From assembly GCA_029259635.1 (NCBI GenBank), contig JAJDEU010000043.1, forward strand, positions 156,597 to 220,596: DNA of 64,000 nt, read 5' to 3'. The position numbers and the translations under genes are program-made. The notes under the pieces are model-generated. The model did not search any database, was not told the DNA's origin, and saw only the letters and a program-made list of their open reading frames with translations. The number at the start of each line of letters is the position of its first letter. Position 1 is the first letter of the stretch. Origin of the DNA: Planctomycetota bacterium. Its GTDB lineage: Bacteria > Planctomycetota > UBA1135 > GCA-002686595. This document shows positions 33,921 through 42,400 of the stretch, piece after piece.

Positions 33921-35689
33921 AGTTCTTCGATCGATGGTTTGAGAGTCTCGCTGTCGGACGCCAGTTCTCGTCCGAACTCAAAGCACACCGCGGCCGACTG
34001 CTTCTGGTCGTGCTCTATTCGCTGGTCCTCATCAGCCTTGATCTACTGCGTCCGTGGCCAATCAAATGGATCTTTGACGGCGCCCTCGTCCGAGTAGAGG
34101 AGCAGTTTAGCGTCGAGTTTTTTCTGTGGAGCGGGGTCACCGCCGCGATCATCATCGCGCTCCTGCACTCCGCCCTGCAGTACGTCCGCGCCATGACGAT
34201 CGCCGACGTCGGTCACCAGGTCACGCGAGGTTTGCGCTATCGGCTCTTCGCCCATCTCTCGCGCCTCTCCCCCAGCTTCCACGCGCGCCACAAATCCGGC
34301 GACCTCTTGATGCGCTTGATGGGCGACGCTCCGCTCGTTCGTACGATGCTGGTTGATTCGAGTGTCGAGCTCCTCACGCGCAGCTTCCTGATCGTGGGCA
34401 CACTGCTGGTCCTCTTCTTCCTCGATCCGCTGTTGACGATCGTCCTGTTGGTGACGCTTCCGGTTCTCGGCCTGGCCGTGCGCTGGCTCTCGCGCAGCCT
34501 GGCCGTTGCCGTTCGAAAGCAGCGCCGCAAGGAGGGCGCGCTGGCCGATTTCCTGCACGAGGCCATCGCGGGAACTCGCGTCATCCAATCTCTCGGTCGC
34601 GAGAAGCACGTTGTCCAACGATTCGCTCGAAACAACCGCCGCGACGCGCGCGCCGGTCTGAAAGCAACGCGACTCTCCGCCCGGCTCTCCGCGCTGGTCG
34701 AGTCCTCCCTCGGCGTTGCGTTGACCGGCGCGCTGGCCCTCGGAAGCCTACGCGTGCTCTCCGGCGATCTGACTGCGGGGGAGCTCTTGGTCTTTCTGTC
34801 TTACGTGCGCAGCTTGCTCAAGCCGATTCGCGCAGCTTCGCGGCATGCGACCAAGATCGCGAAAGGCACAGCTTGTGGCCACCGACTGCTCGAAGTGCTC
34901 GACCAAGGCGCGGAGGTCAAGAGCAAGCCCGGCGCACCACTCGCGCCACTCGAACCGGAGCTGCTCGCCTTTCGCGACGTCAGCTACAGCTATGACGGGA
35001 AACAGCCAGCCCTCGAAAGTTTTACTGCCGAATTTCGCCGCGGGGAACGCGTGGCGATCGTCGGGCGAAGCGGCGCCGGAAAGTCGACGGCTGCCTCTCT
35101 CGCCGTGCGCTTGATTGATGCCGACCGAGGAACGGTTGAACTCGATGGACAAGCCCTCTCGAGTCTAGAACTGAACTCACTGCGCGACCGATTCGCGCTG
35201 TGCCTGCAGGAGACGGTCTTATTCGGCGAGAGCATTCGCGAGAACCTCTTGCTCGGTAGGCCCGATGCCACGGATGAGGAGCTCCTCGCGGCATGCGACG
35301 ATGTTGGCGCGACTCGCTTTATCCGTCAGCTGGAGAACGGCCTCGACACACAGCTCGGGAGCGCCGGCGTCGGGCTCTCTGGTGGCCAGCGCAAGCAACT
35401 GGCTCTGGCTCGCGCACTGTTGCGGGACGCCTCCATCCTGATTGTCGACGAGCCCTTCGCCGGCCTCGACAAGTGGAGCGTCGCCAAGCTCGACGGCTGC
35501 CTTAAAAACTTCGCTCGCAAGCGCACCGTCATCGCGATCGCTCACGACCTGGATGATTTGAATTCCTTCGACCGCATTCTGCTCATCGACGCGGGCCACG
35601 TTGTCGCTAGTGGAACCCACGCCGAGCTCTCCCGCGACAACACCCTCTACCGCGACGTCGTCCGAGCTGCATCCCGGGGGTCGGCATGA
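33917..35689 (+). CDS. ABC exporter with fused membrane and ATPase domains (MsbA-like)
   Basis: A 590-residue half-transporter. The GTG at 33917 (GTGA overlap) is chosen; the longer open frame is Arg-rich junk inside the previous gene. The membrane domain with six helices covers about residues 20-325. The ATPase domain has Walker A 'GRSGAGKST' near residue 385, signature 'LSGGQRKQLALARAL' near 485, Walker B 'ILIVDEPF' and the switch His in 'IAIAHD'. It probably works as a homodimer that flips a lipid-linked oligosaccharide or polysaccharide across the inner membrane. Its place between glycosyltransferase and porin genes supports glycan export rather than drug efflux. Confidence 0.92.
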   Translation: MKFFDRWFESLAVGRQFSSELKAHRGRLLLVVLYSLVLISLDLLRPWPIKWIFDGALVRVEEQFSVEFFLWSGVTAAIIIALLHSALQYVRAMTIADVGHQVTRGLRYRLFAHLSRLSPSFHARHKSGDLLMRLMGDAPLVRTMLVDSSVELLTRSFLIVGTLLVLFFLDPLLTIVLLVTLPVLGLAVRWLSRSLAVAVRKQRRKEGALADFLHEAIAGTRVIQSLGREKHVVQRFARNNRRDARAGLKATRLSARLSALVESSLGVALTGALALGSLRVLSGDLTAGELLVFLSYVRSLLKPIRAASRHATKIAKGTACGHRLLEVLDQGAEVKSKPGAPLAPLEPELLAFRDVSYSYDGKQPALESFTAEFRRGERVAIVGRSGAGKSTAASLAVRLIDADRGTVELDGQALSSLELNSLRDRFALCLQETVLFGESIRENLLLGRPDATDEELLAACDDVGATRFIRQLENGLDTQLGSAGVGLSGGQRKQLALARALLRDASILIVDEPFAGLDKWSVAKLDGCLKNFARKRTVIAIAHDLDDLNSFDRILLIDAGHVVASGTHAELSRDNTLYRDVVRAASRGSA

Positions 35690-37005
35690 CCGGACTTCGA
35701 AAGTACGAGCGCGACGCCAACATTCCGGCACTTTGCGGCGACCCTGCACTCGTGCCGCCCACCTGCGGCGAAGTATGCAATTTGGTCGAAGAGCACCTGC
35801 TCGTCGACGATGACTGCTCGATTCGCTTCATCGCTTGGGAATACGCCCGCTGGAAGCCGGGTGTTTCCACCACAACGGTCCATTCGATTCGGCTCAGCGA
35901 CGGCTCGGAACATTGGATTACGACCAAGTGCTACGCCGACGGGAAAGCGGCGACGCTCGATGACCGACGGTCTTCCAAGGAACGACTCGTCGAGCTCTGC
36001 GCACCGCTTCGTCCGGCCGCTCGCCTGCCCTACCGCGGACTGGCGCTCTCGGTTTTTCCTGCCGATCGCCGTCTCGGTGGAGTGGCGCGATTGCTCGATC
36101 CCCGCCGCACCGCTCGGCTGCTAGAAGATTTTGGCTGGTGTGCGAAACGGTCGATTCGAAAGCGACGCCTCCGCTACGAGTTACTCCGATTCAAGCCCGA
36201 GCATCGTGCCGTCTACGGCCTACAGCTCAGCCTGCGCTCCGATCCGGAAACCGACGGTCTCCGAAAACTCGCCGCGCGCGTTCTGCCGCCCGAGGTTTCA
36301 CGCAGAGTCGTCGAAGCACGCACCATGTTGTCCGAATACCCGTGCTCCAAACTGGGGCCGGAGCTCATCGCGGCGGATTGCGAGGCCGGCTTGTTGATCG
36401 AGTCCTGGCTGGAGCTCGATGTGCTCGACCCGAGCGACCTCGCCTCCTTCGGAAACTCGCTCGAGGCGGGCGAGCTTCTCGCTCAGCTTCACTGTCAATG
36501 GCCCGAACAGTTCGTCAGCCAAATTCGAGTCGCCAATCGGGCTCGCCTAGCCCTGTTTCGATTCGATCCCAAGCTACTAAGCTCGGCCATGCGGCTGGTT
36601 CCGCCCTTGAGCTCCGCCTCTCCGGTTTGGAAGCACGGCGACTTCCACCCCGACCAACTCGGGCGCGACCGGGCGAGCCATTGTCTTCGGCTCTTGGATC
36701 TCGATGAGCTCGCGGTCGGCAGTCCGCTCGACGATTTGGCGTCTTGGATCGCTGACCGATTGATGCTGGATACCGAATGTGACCTTGCGACAGCCTCCGG
36801 AGAATTGCTCGAGGGTTATCGAAGTGCGGGCGGAGAACGGCTTTCCCAATCCGAACTCGCCGCCGCGACGGCCAACACGCTCGTCGACCAAGCGGCTGGC
36901 GCTCTGCGTCGACTGGAACATGGAGCGCACAAAAAAGCCGCTCGTTTAATTGCTCTCGCGGAGGAGCTCGCTCCAAAGACTTTGCCCAGTGGAGTGCGGC
37001 CATGA
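35686..37005 (+). CDS. Aminoglycoside-phosphotransferase-fold protein
   Basis: A 439-residue protein. The C-terminal half has the APH catalytic core: 'PVWKHGDFHPDQL' near residue 309 (Brenner-type HGDFHPDQ) and the metal site 'CLRLLDLDELAVGSPLDDLA' near residue 328. The N-terminal half is poorly conserved but contains basic segments expected of the nucleotide-binding lobe. ATG overlaps the ABC exporter stop by 4 bases. In this setting it more likely phosphorylates or activates a sugar or lipid intermediate than an antibiotic. It is paired with a second APH-fold gene directly downstream. Confidence 0.75.
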   Translation: MTGLRKYERDANIPALCGDPALVPPTCGEVCNLVEEHLLVDDDCSIRFIAWEYARWKPGVSTTTVHSIRLSDGSEHWITTKCYADGKAATLDDRRSSKERLVELCAPLRPAARLPYRGLALSVFPADRRLGGVARLLDPRRTARLLEDFGWCAKRSIRKRRLRYELLRFKPEHRAVYGLQLSLRSDPETDGLRKLAARVLPPEVSRRVVEARTMLSEYPCSKLGPELIAADCEAGLLIESWLELDVLDPSDLASFGNSLEAGELLAQLHCQWPEQFVSQIRVANRARLALFRFDPKLLSSAMRLVPPLSSASPVWKHGDFHPDQLGRDRASHCLRLLDLDELAVGSPLDDLASWIADRLMLDTECDLATASGELLEGYRSAGGERLSQSELAAATANTLVDQAAGALRRLEHGAHKKAARLIALAEELAPKTLPSGVRP

Positions 37006-38081
37006 CCACGCCTCTAGAATCCGCGATTCGATCTGTTGCCAAGCTTAAAGGTGAAGCAACCGCTCATGCTCTCGATCGAGTCGATGTGCGACCGGACGGT
37101 ACGCTCTTTCTCACGGGCATCGACGAGTCTGAAGAGACCTGTTGGTATCGATTCAGTCAGGGCGAGCTCAGCCTTCAGAGCCCCTGGAATGACGAGAAGT
37201 TGCCTGTCGTCCGGTACGTGGGCGAGCGCGCGTCGGAGCGCTGGCTCGTTCACACCTGGCGGCCCGGACGACGTGTCGTCATCCAGGATCGCACGACGAT
37301 CGGGCCCCGTCCGATTCTCAAGGGCTACCGGCGCAAGCGATCGGGAGTAGCTGCGGCACGTCATCGCGCCGCTTACCGGTCCGCCGCAGAGTCCGGGTTT
37401 TCGGTCGCCCGCCTAGATGACTACAAGCCCGCTCAAGAGCTACTGATCTTCAGGCCGCTTCTTGGAGTCCCCCTCGCTCTCTCTGAAAAATCCGCGGACA
37501 ACGTCTTTCGCATCGGAGTCTCGCTCGCCCATTTGCAGTCGGTGGAGCCACGCGAGTCGTTGGAGATTCACTCTGCCGCGAACGAGCTCGCGGTTGTAGA
37601 GCGCTGGATTCGATTCCGCGAAAGCGCGACGACGCAGGCAAGTGCCGAGGAACGCAAGCTCCTGGCCGACCTGCACAGCCTAGCGATGGAGCTTCCGTAC
37701 GCCGAACCACGGCTCTGCCATCGCGACCTACATGACGGTCAGTTCCTAGTCAGTCCCGGAACGATTTCCGTTCTGGATTTCGACCTCTTGTGTCTTGCCG
37801 ATTCAGCCCTCGACGCGTCCAACTTGATCGCACATTTTTCGTTGCGCGCACTCCAGAGAGCAAATGGAGCAACGCTGGCCTCCGCGCGGTTGCTCGGCGA
37901 CGCACTTATCGACGGACTCGATTCGTCCGACCCCAACTTCTGGCGCCGAATGCGTTTCTACCAGGCGACGGCGTTCCTGCGATTGTCGCAGCTCTATGCG
38001 CTTCGACCCAAGTGGAACGAGATCGTCCCCGACCTGCTCCAGCTCGCTAGGAAATGCACCATTGAGACACACACCGTTTAG
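37002..38081 (+). CDS. Second aminoglycoside-phosphotransferase-fold protein
   Basis: A 359-residue protein with APH-type motifs 'PRLCHRDLHDGQFLVSPG' near residue 240 and 'ISVLDFDLLCLADSALDASN' near residue 257. These supply the catalytic Asp and the metal-binding Asp. The N-terminal lobe contains 'VIQDRTTIGPRPILKGYRRK', which may hold the nucleotide-binding lysine. It overlaps the preceding gene by 4 bases and the next by 20. Two tandem kinases of this fold within a glycan export operon are unusual; they may phosphorylate different sugars, or one may be regulatory. Confidence 0.72.
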   Translation: MTTPLESAIRSVAKLKGEATAHALDRVDVRPDGTLFLTGIDESEETCWYRFSQGELSLQSPWNDEKLPVVRYVGERASERWLVHTWRPGRRVVIQDRTTIGPRPILKGYRRKRSGVAAARHRAAYRSAAESGFSVARLDDYKPAQELLIFRPLLGVPLALSEKSADNVFRIGVSLAHLQSVEPRESLEIHSAANELAVVERWIRFRESATTQASAEERKLLADLHSLAMELPYAEPRLCHRDLHDGQFLVSPGTISVLDFDLLCLADSALDASNLIAHFSLRALQRANGATLASARLLGDALIDGLDSSDPNFWRRMRFYQATAFLRLSQLYALRPKWNEIVPDLLQLARKCTIETHTV

Positions 38082-39825
38082 ATTCCTTTCGCTTGCACTG
38101 CTCTGCTTTCTGCTCTCCGCCGCGAATGCGACAGAGAACGGCTCTGCCCTGCGAATCGGGCACTGGGTTCGACTGAAAGGAACTGTCGGCTCGGATGGCC
38201 GATGGATCGCCTCCGCCGCGGAACTCAAGCCTGCCGACAAATACGAGGTCCTGATCGGCTCAGTCACTCAGAACAGCCGCGATTGGAGTACTTTTCAGCT
38301 GCTCGGGTTACCCGTCAGTGTCTCGGAACGCATCGCGAATAAGAGTTTGCCAGCGAAATCACCGGGCGGCTTGCGTCTCAAGGTCGAGGGTTATTATCGC
38401 GGGGTACACAAATTCTCGGCGCGCGAAATCAAACTCCGCAATCCAGGCCGAGACTCGCTGGAAGGTCGCATCGACGAGATTGAGAGCGTCGATGGCGGCC
38501 GTGTACTCACCATCATGAGTGTGCGGTGCTATCTTCCGGACGCAGTCGAGCTCGAGCACGACGGAGCGCTCTCCGACTTCCTTCCGATCGAACCACGCGG
38601 CGATCTAACCGCGAAACAATCGACACAGAAGGGCGCTATCGACGAAGACGATGAAATTCCGGAGACGATTGCACTCGCGGAAAATTTGCATCTGGGAGGC
38701 TCGGTCGAGTGGCGTTCGACGATGGAAGACGAGTTCAACCTCGACGAGACCGACGCGGAAGATCGAGTCGACCACGAGCTCTCGGCGCGAGCTCGATTGC
38801 GGTGGATTCCCCGCAGCGACTTGCAAGCTGTGGTTACTTTTCGCCACTCCGAACGCTGGCGGCGGGACGACGATGCGGGCCGCTCCACGCGCGGCGAGAG
38901 TCGGCTCAGCGAGACCTATTTATGGTGGACCGAGCCCTTCGACCTCGACTTGGACCTCATCTTAGGGCGTCAAGATTTTGACGATCCGCGCGAGTGGATC
39001 TATGACCAAGATCTCGATGCCGCTCGAATCAGCCTATCCCGGCCGCTCGTTCATGCTGAGCTCTCCGTCTCAAAGACGCTCTCCAACGGGAGTACTCGAG
39101 ATGAAAACACGACCAACTTCATCGCCTACCTGTCGAATAACAATCAGGACCGACACCTAGCCGGCTGGATCGTCGATCGTCGTGACCATACGGGCCTGAA
39201 AGACTCCCCGATTCACTTCGGGTTGAGAGCCCTTGGCGACTGGATTCCGACTACTGAGTCATGGGCAGAGTTCTCCGTCGTCAAGGGCTTCCGCGACAAA
39301 GTCGACTACGACGGTATGGGCTGGGACGTCGGCTCCACTTGGTCTCCGGAGTGGCTAGGTCCCTTCGATGTTACAGCGGGTTGGGCCTTCGGAGCGGGAG
39401 ACGACGCGAGTTCCGCAAGCCGAGACGAGTCCTTCATTCAGACGGGGTTTCAGGACAACAACGGTCGCTTCGGCGGTGTCACCTCATTTAAATACTATGG
39501 AGAGCTCTTCAATCCAGAGCTCTCCAATCTCTCCGTCTATACCCTTGGAATCGGGGCGCGAATTGCGAAGCGTACGTCGCTGGATCTCGTCTGGCACATG
39601 TACTCGCAGGATGTCGCCTCAATGACCATTCGCGATTCGGATTTGGGCATGGACCCCAGCGGGATGAGCTCTGACCTCGGAACGGAACTGGACCTCATCC
39701 TCGGCATGCGTCAGTTCAAATCCTGGGATCTTGAGATCGTTGCCGCGTGGTTCAGTCCCGGTAACGCCTTTCCGAGCGGAGACGACGCCTTCTTGGGCAA
39801 GTTTCAAGCGCGCTACAAGTTCTAA
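38062..39825 (+). CDS. AlgE-like outer-membrane beta-barrel (alginate-export family)
   Basis: A 587-residue protein. A TTG at 38062, preceded by AGGAAA, starts a clean signal peptide 'FLSLALLCFLLSAANA'; no ATG supports it, and the longer frame upstream is non-homologous. After a periplasmic N-terminal region with small beta modules (about 25-190) comes a barrel-like region. It alternates strands such as 'HELSARARLRWIPRSDLQAV' and 'LDLDLILGRQDFDDPREWIY', the latter resembling the 'GRQ' strand of alginate-export porins. It ends 'KFQARYKF' with the C-terminal Phe expected of an outer-membrane protein. It is the last gene of the operon and likely the exit pore for the polymer. Confidence 0.82.
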   Translation: MRHTPFRFLSLALLCFLLSAANATENGSALRIGHWVRLKGTVGSDGRWIASAAELKPADKYEVLIGSVTQNSRDWSTFQLLGLPVSVSERIANKSLPAKSPGGLRLKVEGYYRGVHKFSAREIKLRNPGRDSLEGRIDEIESVDGGRVLTIMSVRCYLPDAVELEHDGALSDFLPIEPRGDLTAKQSTQKGAIDEDDEIPETIALAENLHLGGSVEWRSTMEDEFNLDETDAEDRVDHELSARARLRWIPRSDLQAVVTFRHSERWRRDDDAGRSTRGESRLSETYLWWTEPFDLDLDLILGRQDFDDPREWIYDQDLDAARISLSRPLVHAELSVSKTLSNGSTRDENTTNFIAYLSNNNQDRHLAGWIVDRRDHTGLKDSPIHFGLRALGDWIPTTESWAEFSVVKGFRDKVDYDGMGWDVGSTWSPEWLGPFDVTAGWAFGAGDDASSASRDESFIQTGFQDNNGRFGGVTSFKYYGELFNPELSNLSVYTLGIGARIAKRTSLDLVWHMYSQDVASMTIRDSDLGMDPSGMSSDLGTELDLILGMRQFKSWDLEIVAAWFSPGNAFPSGDDAFLGKFQARYKF

Positions 39826-39856
39826 GCGGCGGAAGAGGAGGCCTCGGTGGCTCAAC

Positions 39857-40225
39857 TCACGGCTTCCAACCGAAGCGCTTGAGATCGATGCGCCCATTCG
39901 TCTGGAACTCGACGCCCTCGGACCTCAGCCGACGACGCTGCTCCGCCTCTCCCCCGTCCCGCACGCTAATCCCTCCCGATGCGTTGACGACTCGGTGCCA
40001 CGGCAGCTCCGTCGCCTCGTCCCGACCGGCGAGCACGCGCCCCACCAAGCGGGCTCGACGGGGCAGACCGGCCTCGGCCGCGACTTGACCGTAGCTCGCA
40101 ACCTTGCCCGCCGGAATCGAGTCGACCGTGGAGCAAATTCGCTCGTGCGTCGCGAGCGCCTGAGCCGCGCTGGCCTTCGCCCGAGGTTGAGCACCGGCTC
40201 GCTTCTTTGGGTTTACGTGCGACAC
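39857..40225 (-). CDS. atl: Alkyltransferase-like DNA-binding protein (ATL)
   Basis: A 122-residue protein of the MGMT/Ogt C-terminal fold. 'VDSIPAGKVASYGQVAAEAG' near residue 34 and 'WHRVVNASGGIS' near residue 77 match the family, but the active-site Pro-Cys-His-Arg is Pro-Trp-His-Arg. This Trp substitution defines alkyltransferase-like proteins, which bind O6-alkylguanine without removing it and hand the lesion to nucleotide excision repair. A basic extension of about 25 residues precedes the domain. Start is GTG at 40225. It is convergent with the porin gene and apparently monocistronic. Confidence 0.9.
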   Translation of the reverse strand: MSHVNPKKRAGAQPRAKASAAQALATHERICSTVDSIPAGKVASYGQVAAEAGLPRRARLVGRVLAGRDEATELPWHRVVNASGGISVRDGGEAEQRRRLRSEGVEFQTNGRIDLKRFGWKP

Positions 40226-40604
40226 AACCCGTTAGACGTACCGCGGTACTTTCCCACCTGCAAGTGCGAATCGTGTCCGTCATCCACTCGACCTTGCCAG
40301 AGCCCACGAAGGCCTCCCCCTCAAGCGGCCGTCCCGCCGCGCGCCGTTGACACCCGGGAAGGTACTCCCTTCGGCCGATTCGTGAAGAGGAGCCCAACCC
40401 AAGTCGTCAAGCGGAGAGCGACGTTTAAAACAGTCTCGTTCCGGTCTTGAGACCCTGTGAGCAGGTGAGCACGGGAACGTGTGGAGTCGCGCGGCTCAGA
40501 GTAAAACCGCAGGTAACCGTGCGTGAGTTATGCACAAGAAAGTGAATCAGGAAGGGGGCATTAACATTCCTCGGCGCAGTTACAATGGGCGCTCGGAGGA
40601 ACCC
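40226..40604. other. Intergenic region with a short palindrome
   Basis: 379 bases between divergent genes. A perfect 12-base palindrome GTACCGCGGTAC lies at 40238-40249, 13 bases upstream of the atl start, and could be an operator. A TTGACA at 40347-40352 lacks a good -10 at the right distance. The rest shows no gene. Confidence 0.4.
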
Positions 40605-41384
40605 ATGAAGACCGAAGTCAACCCCACCTTCTATCAGGCACTCGCCGGCGCCGGACGTCGAACGACACCGGCAGAACTCGCGAAGAAGGGCGTACGGCGC
40701 CTGCGCACCTACAAGATGAGCGAGGTCTCGTTCTTGATCGAGCGCGCGCTAAACAAGACGCTTGCGCAGAGAATGCTGTCGCCGATGCCCGCGGAAAAGA
40801 TGGCGGAGCTCTCCAGTGCTGTGGAGAAGGAATTCAAGCAGCAGCTCGGAAGTGTTGAGGAGTTGCGAGCTTCGCGGGGGGCACTGAAGAACCAGCAGAG
40901 TTCGGCCAAGCGCGCGCTGACCAAGTTTCGCAACGAGGTCGAGAAGCGGCGTTCGGTAGTCGCCCAGTCGATTGGCGGGCAGCCTCTTCAGCAGGATATT
41001 AGCCGAGTCCTAAAACCACTGGCCGACCAATCATCCGGCCCCGAATGGCTGGCTGCAGGCGTAACTTCGGATCTCCAGAAGCTGATCGAGAATCGCGTCT
41101 CCCTCGCGCTCGAGAGAGAGCGGCAGGGCTACGACCAGCAAGTCGGGAAGCTCGAGCGCCGCATCGCAAAGCTGGTGGGAACGACCGAGACGATGGAAAA
41201 AGCGCTCGGCAGTTTGACCCATTCAAAAGAGCCGGACATGGGCATCGCCTCGATCTATCGCACCACGCAAGGCATCTCGAGAGACGAGGGCGAAGCGGAT
41301 CAGAAACGCGCCATGATGTCCGATATCTTCCGGGCGAATCTCCAGCTTCGGAATCAGCTGAAGCTGGTCGCTCAAGGCGCCTAA
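40605..41384 (+). CDS. Coiled-coil protein, paralogue of the MamK-like actin's partner
   Basis: A 259-residue, highly charged helical protein. The ATG at 40605 is favoured by GGAGG ten bases upstream and by composition; the frame upstream to 40530 looks non-coding. An N-terminal helical domain ('VSFLIERALNKTLAQRML') is followed by two coiled-coil blocks. The C-terminus 'MGIASIYRTTQGIS' and 'MMSDIFRANLQLRNQL' matches the end of the 10845-11693 protein ('GVESIYRQVQGL', 'MMMAIFEANLSLQ') residue for residue over much of its length. It has no actin gene beside it. It may be an alternative adaptor for the same filament; family not recognised. Confidence 0.75.
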   Translation: MKTEVNPTFYQALAGAGRRTTPAELAKKGVRRLRTYKMSEVSFLIERALNKTLAQRMLSPMPAEKMAELSSAVEKEFKQQLGSVEELRASRGALKNQQSSAKRALTKFRNEVEKRRSVVAQSIGGQPLQQDISRVLKPLADQSSGPEWLAAGVTSDLQKLIENRVSLALERERQGYDQQVGKLERRIAKLVGTTETMEKALGSLTHSKEPDMGIASIYRTTQGISRDEGEADQKRAMMSDIFRANLQLRNQLKLVAQGA

Positions 41385-41423
41385 GTTCACCTACCACCGC
41401 TCGGCAAGTACGCCCGCCTTGGC

Positions 41424-42152
41424 TTAGTCGGCCTGCGGGCTCGGCGGAATTCCGACGAGGATTCGAGACATCGGAGAAATCTCGGACGGTATCGCATCCC
41501 ATCGCACCTGATAGCCCGCTTGCGAGAGGCGATAGGTCCGATCGATGTCGAAAGCTCGCTCCACACCCAAGTGTTGCACGAGAGTCGGCGGCGCCGAGCA
41601 ATAGGCTTCCGGATAGCAACACGGCATGACGGCGAGCCTCGATCCAAGCCGCAGAGCGATGGCGAGGCATTCGTCCGTTCGAAGACCGCAGGCGTGAACG
41701 CCGAGAATCGACGTTCCTGGGTGCAGACTTTCGGCCTCGTTCTTGAGTTTGCCTTCGCGGTATTCGACTTTGTCGAGGACCCACGGGCCGACGCGCGCGG
41801 CTGCGCGAAGCACAGAGTCAAAGCTCTGCGGTCGAGAGCGATCAATCAGGGCGACCTGTTCGACCGAGCGCTCGAACAGAGCAAACAAGATTCCCGTCAA
41901 ACCATGCCCGGCGCAGAGGTCGGCCATGTGGGGCGCACGAACGAACTTGCGAACGCGGGCAAAAAACTCGAAGGACTCGAACAGTTCCTTAATCGGAAGA
42001 GCCTTCTCGCGCGCAAGCTCGCGCGCGAGCTTGTCGGCTAGAGAATCCGATCCGAAGGCTTCGATGGCGCGCTCGCCGAGAATCGATCGATCGCCGGCAC
42101 GGAAGGATCCCGACTTGTGCAGCTGTGCAAAAAATTTGTAGCCGGTGCGCAT
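41424..42152 (-). CDS. SAM-dependent methyltransferase-like protein
   Basis: A 242-residue Rossmann-fold protein. 'HMADLCAGHGLTGILFALFE' near residue 74 is the SAM-binding motif I, 'QVALIDRSRPQSFDSVL' follows as motif II, and 'ILGVHACGLRTDECLAIAL' near residue 145 with 'AVMPCCYPEAYC' near residue 167 resemble the Methyltransf_32 group, which includes RNA and small-molecule methyltransferases. Start is the ATG at 42152; the longer frame to 42341 adds basic non-homologous sequence. Substrate unknown. It is monocistronic and divergent from the gene at 42401. Confidence 0.72.
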   Translation of the reverse strand: MRTGYKFFAQLHKSGSFRAGDRSILGERAIEAFGSDSLADKLARELAREKALPIKELFESFEFFARVRKFVRAPHMADLCAGHGLTGILFALFERSVEQVALIDRSRPQSFDSVLRAAARVGPWVLDKVEYREGKLKNEAESLHPGTSILGVHACGLRTDECLAIALRLGSRLAVMPCCYPEAYCSAPPTLVQHLGVERAFDIDRTYRLSQAGYQVRWDAIPSEISPMSRILVGIPPSPQAD

Positions 42153-42400
42153 GCCGGGAAGATGTTCGCGCCTTCCGCACCGTTCGTCTACACGCCAGAA
42201 CTCCACGAGTCCGCGCCCTTGGCTCTTCTTCACCCTATTCCGACGCAAGATGGCCGCCTTCCGAAGAGTTTTGATCCCCGGGTGCCCGAGAGTTTTCCTA
42301 AAATTTAGCGGCCTCGGTTGCGGAATGGCCCACTTTGCCATCTCTTCCGAGTTGACCCGAGAACCGTCGACTTCCTTCGATCAGTCCGCCCCTTTCGATC

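Noticed and set aside
40347..40352. Sigma-70 -35 element TTGACA upstream of the coiled-coil gene at 40605
   Set aside because: No acceptable -10 sequence is found 16-18 bases downstream, and the site is about 250 bases from the start codon.
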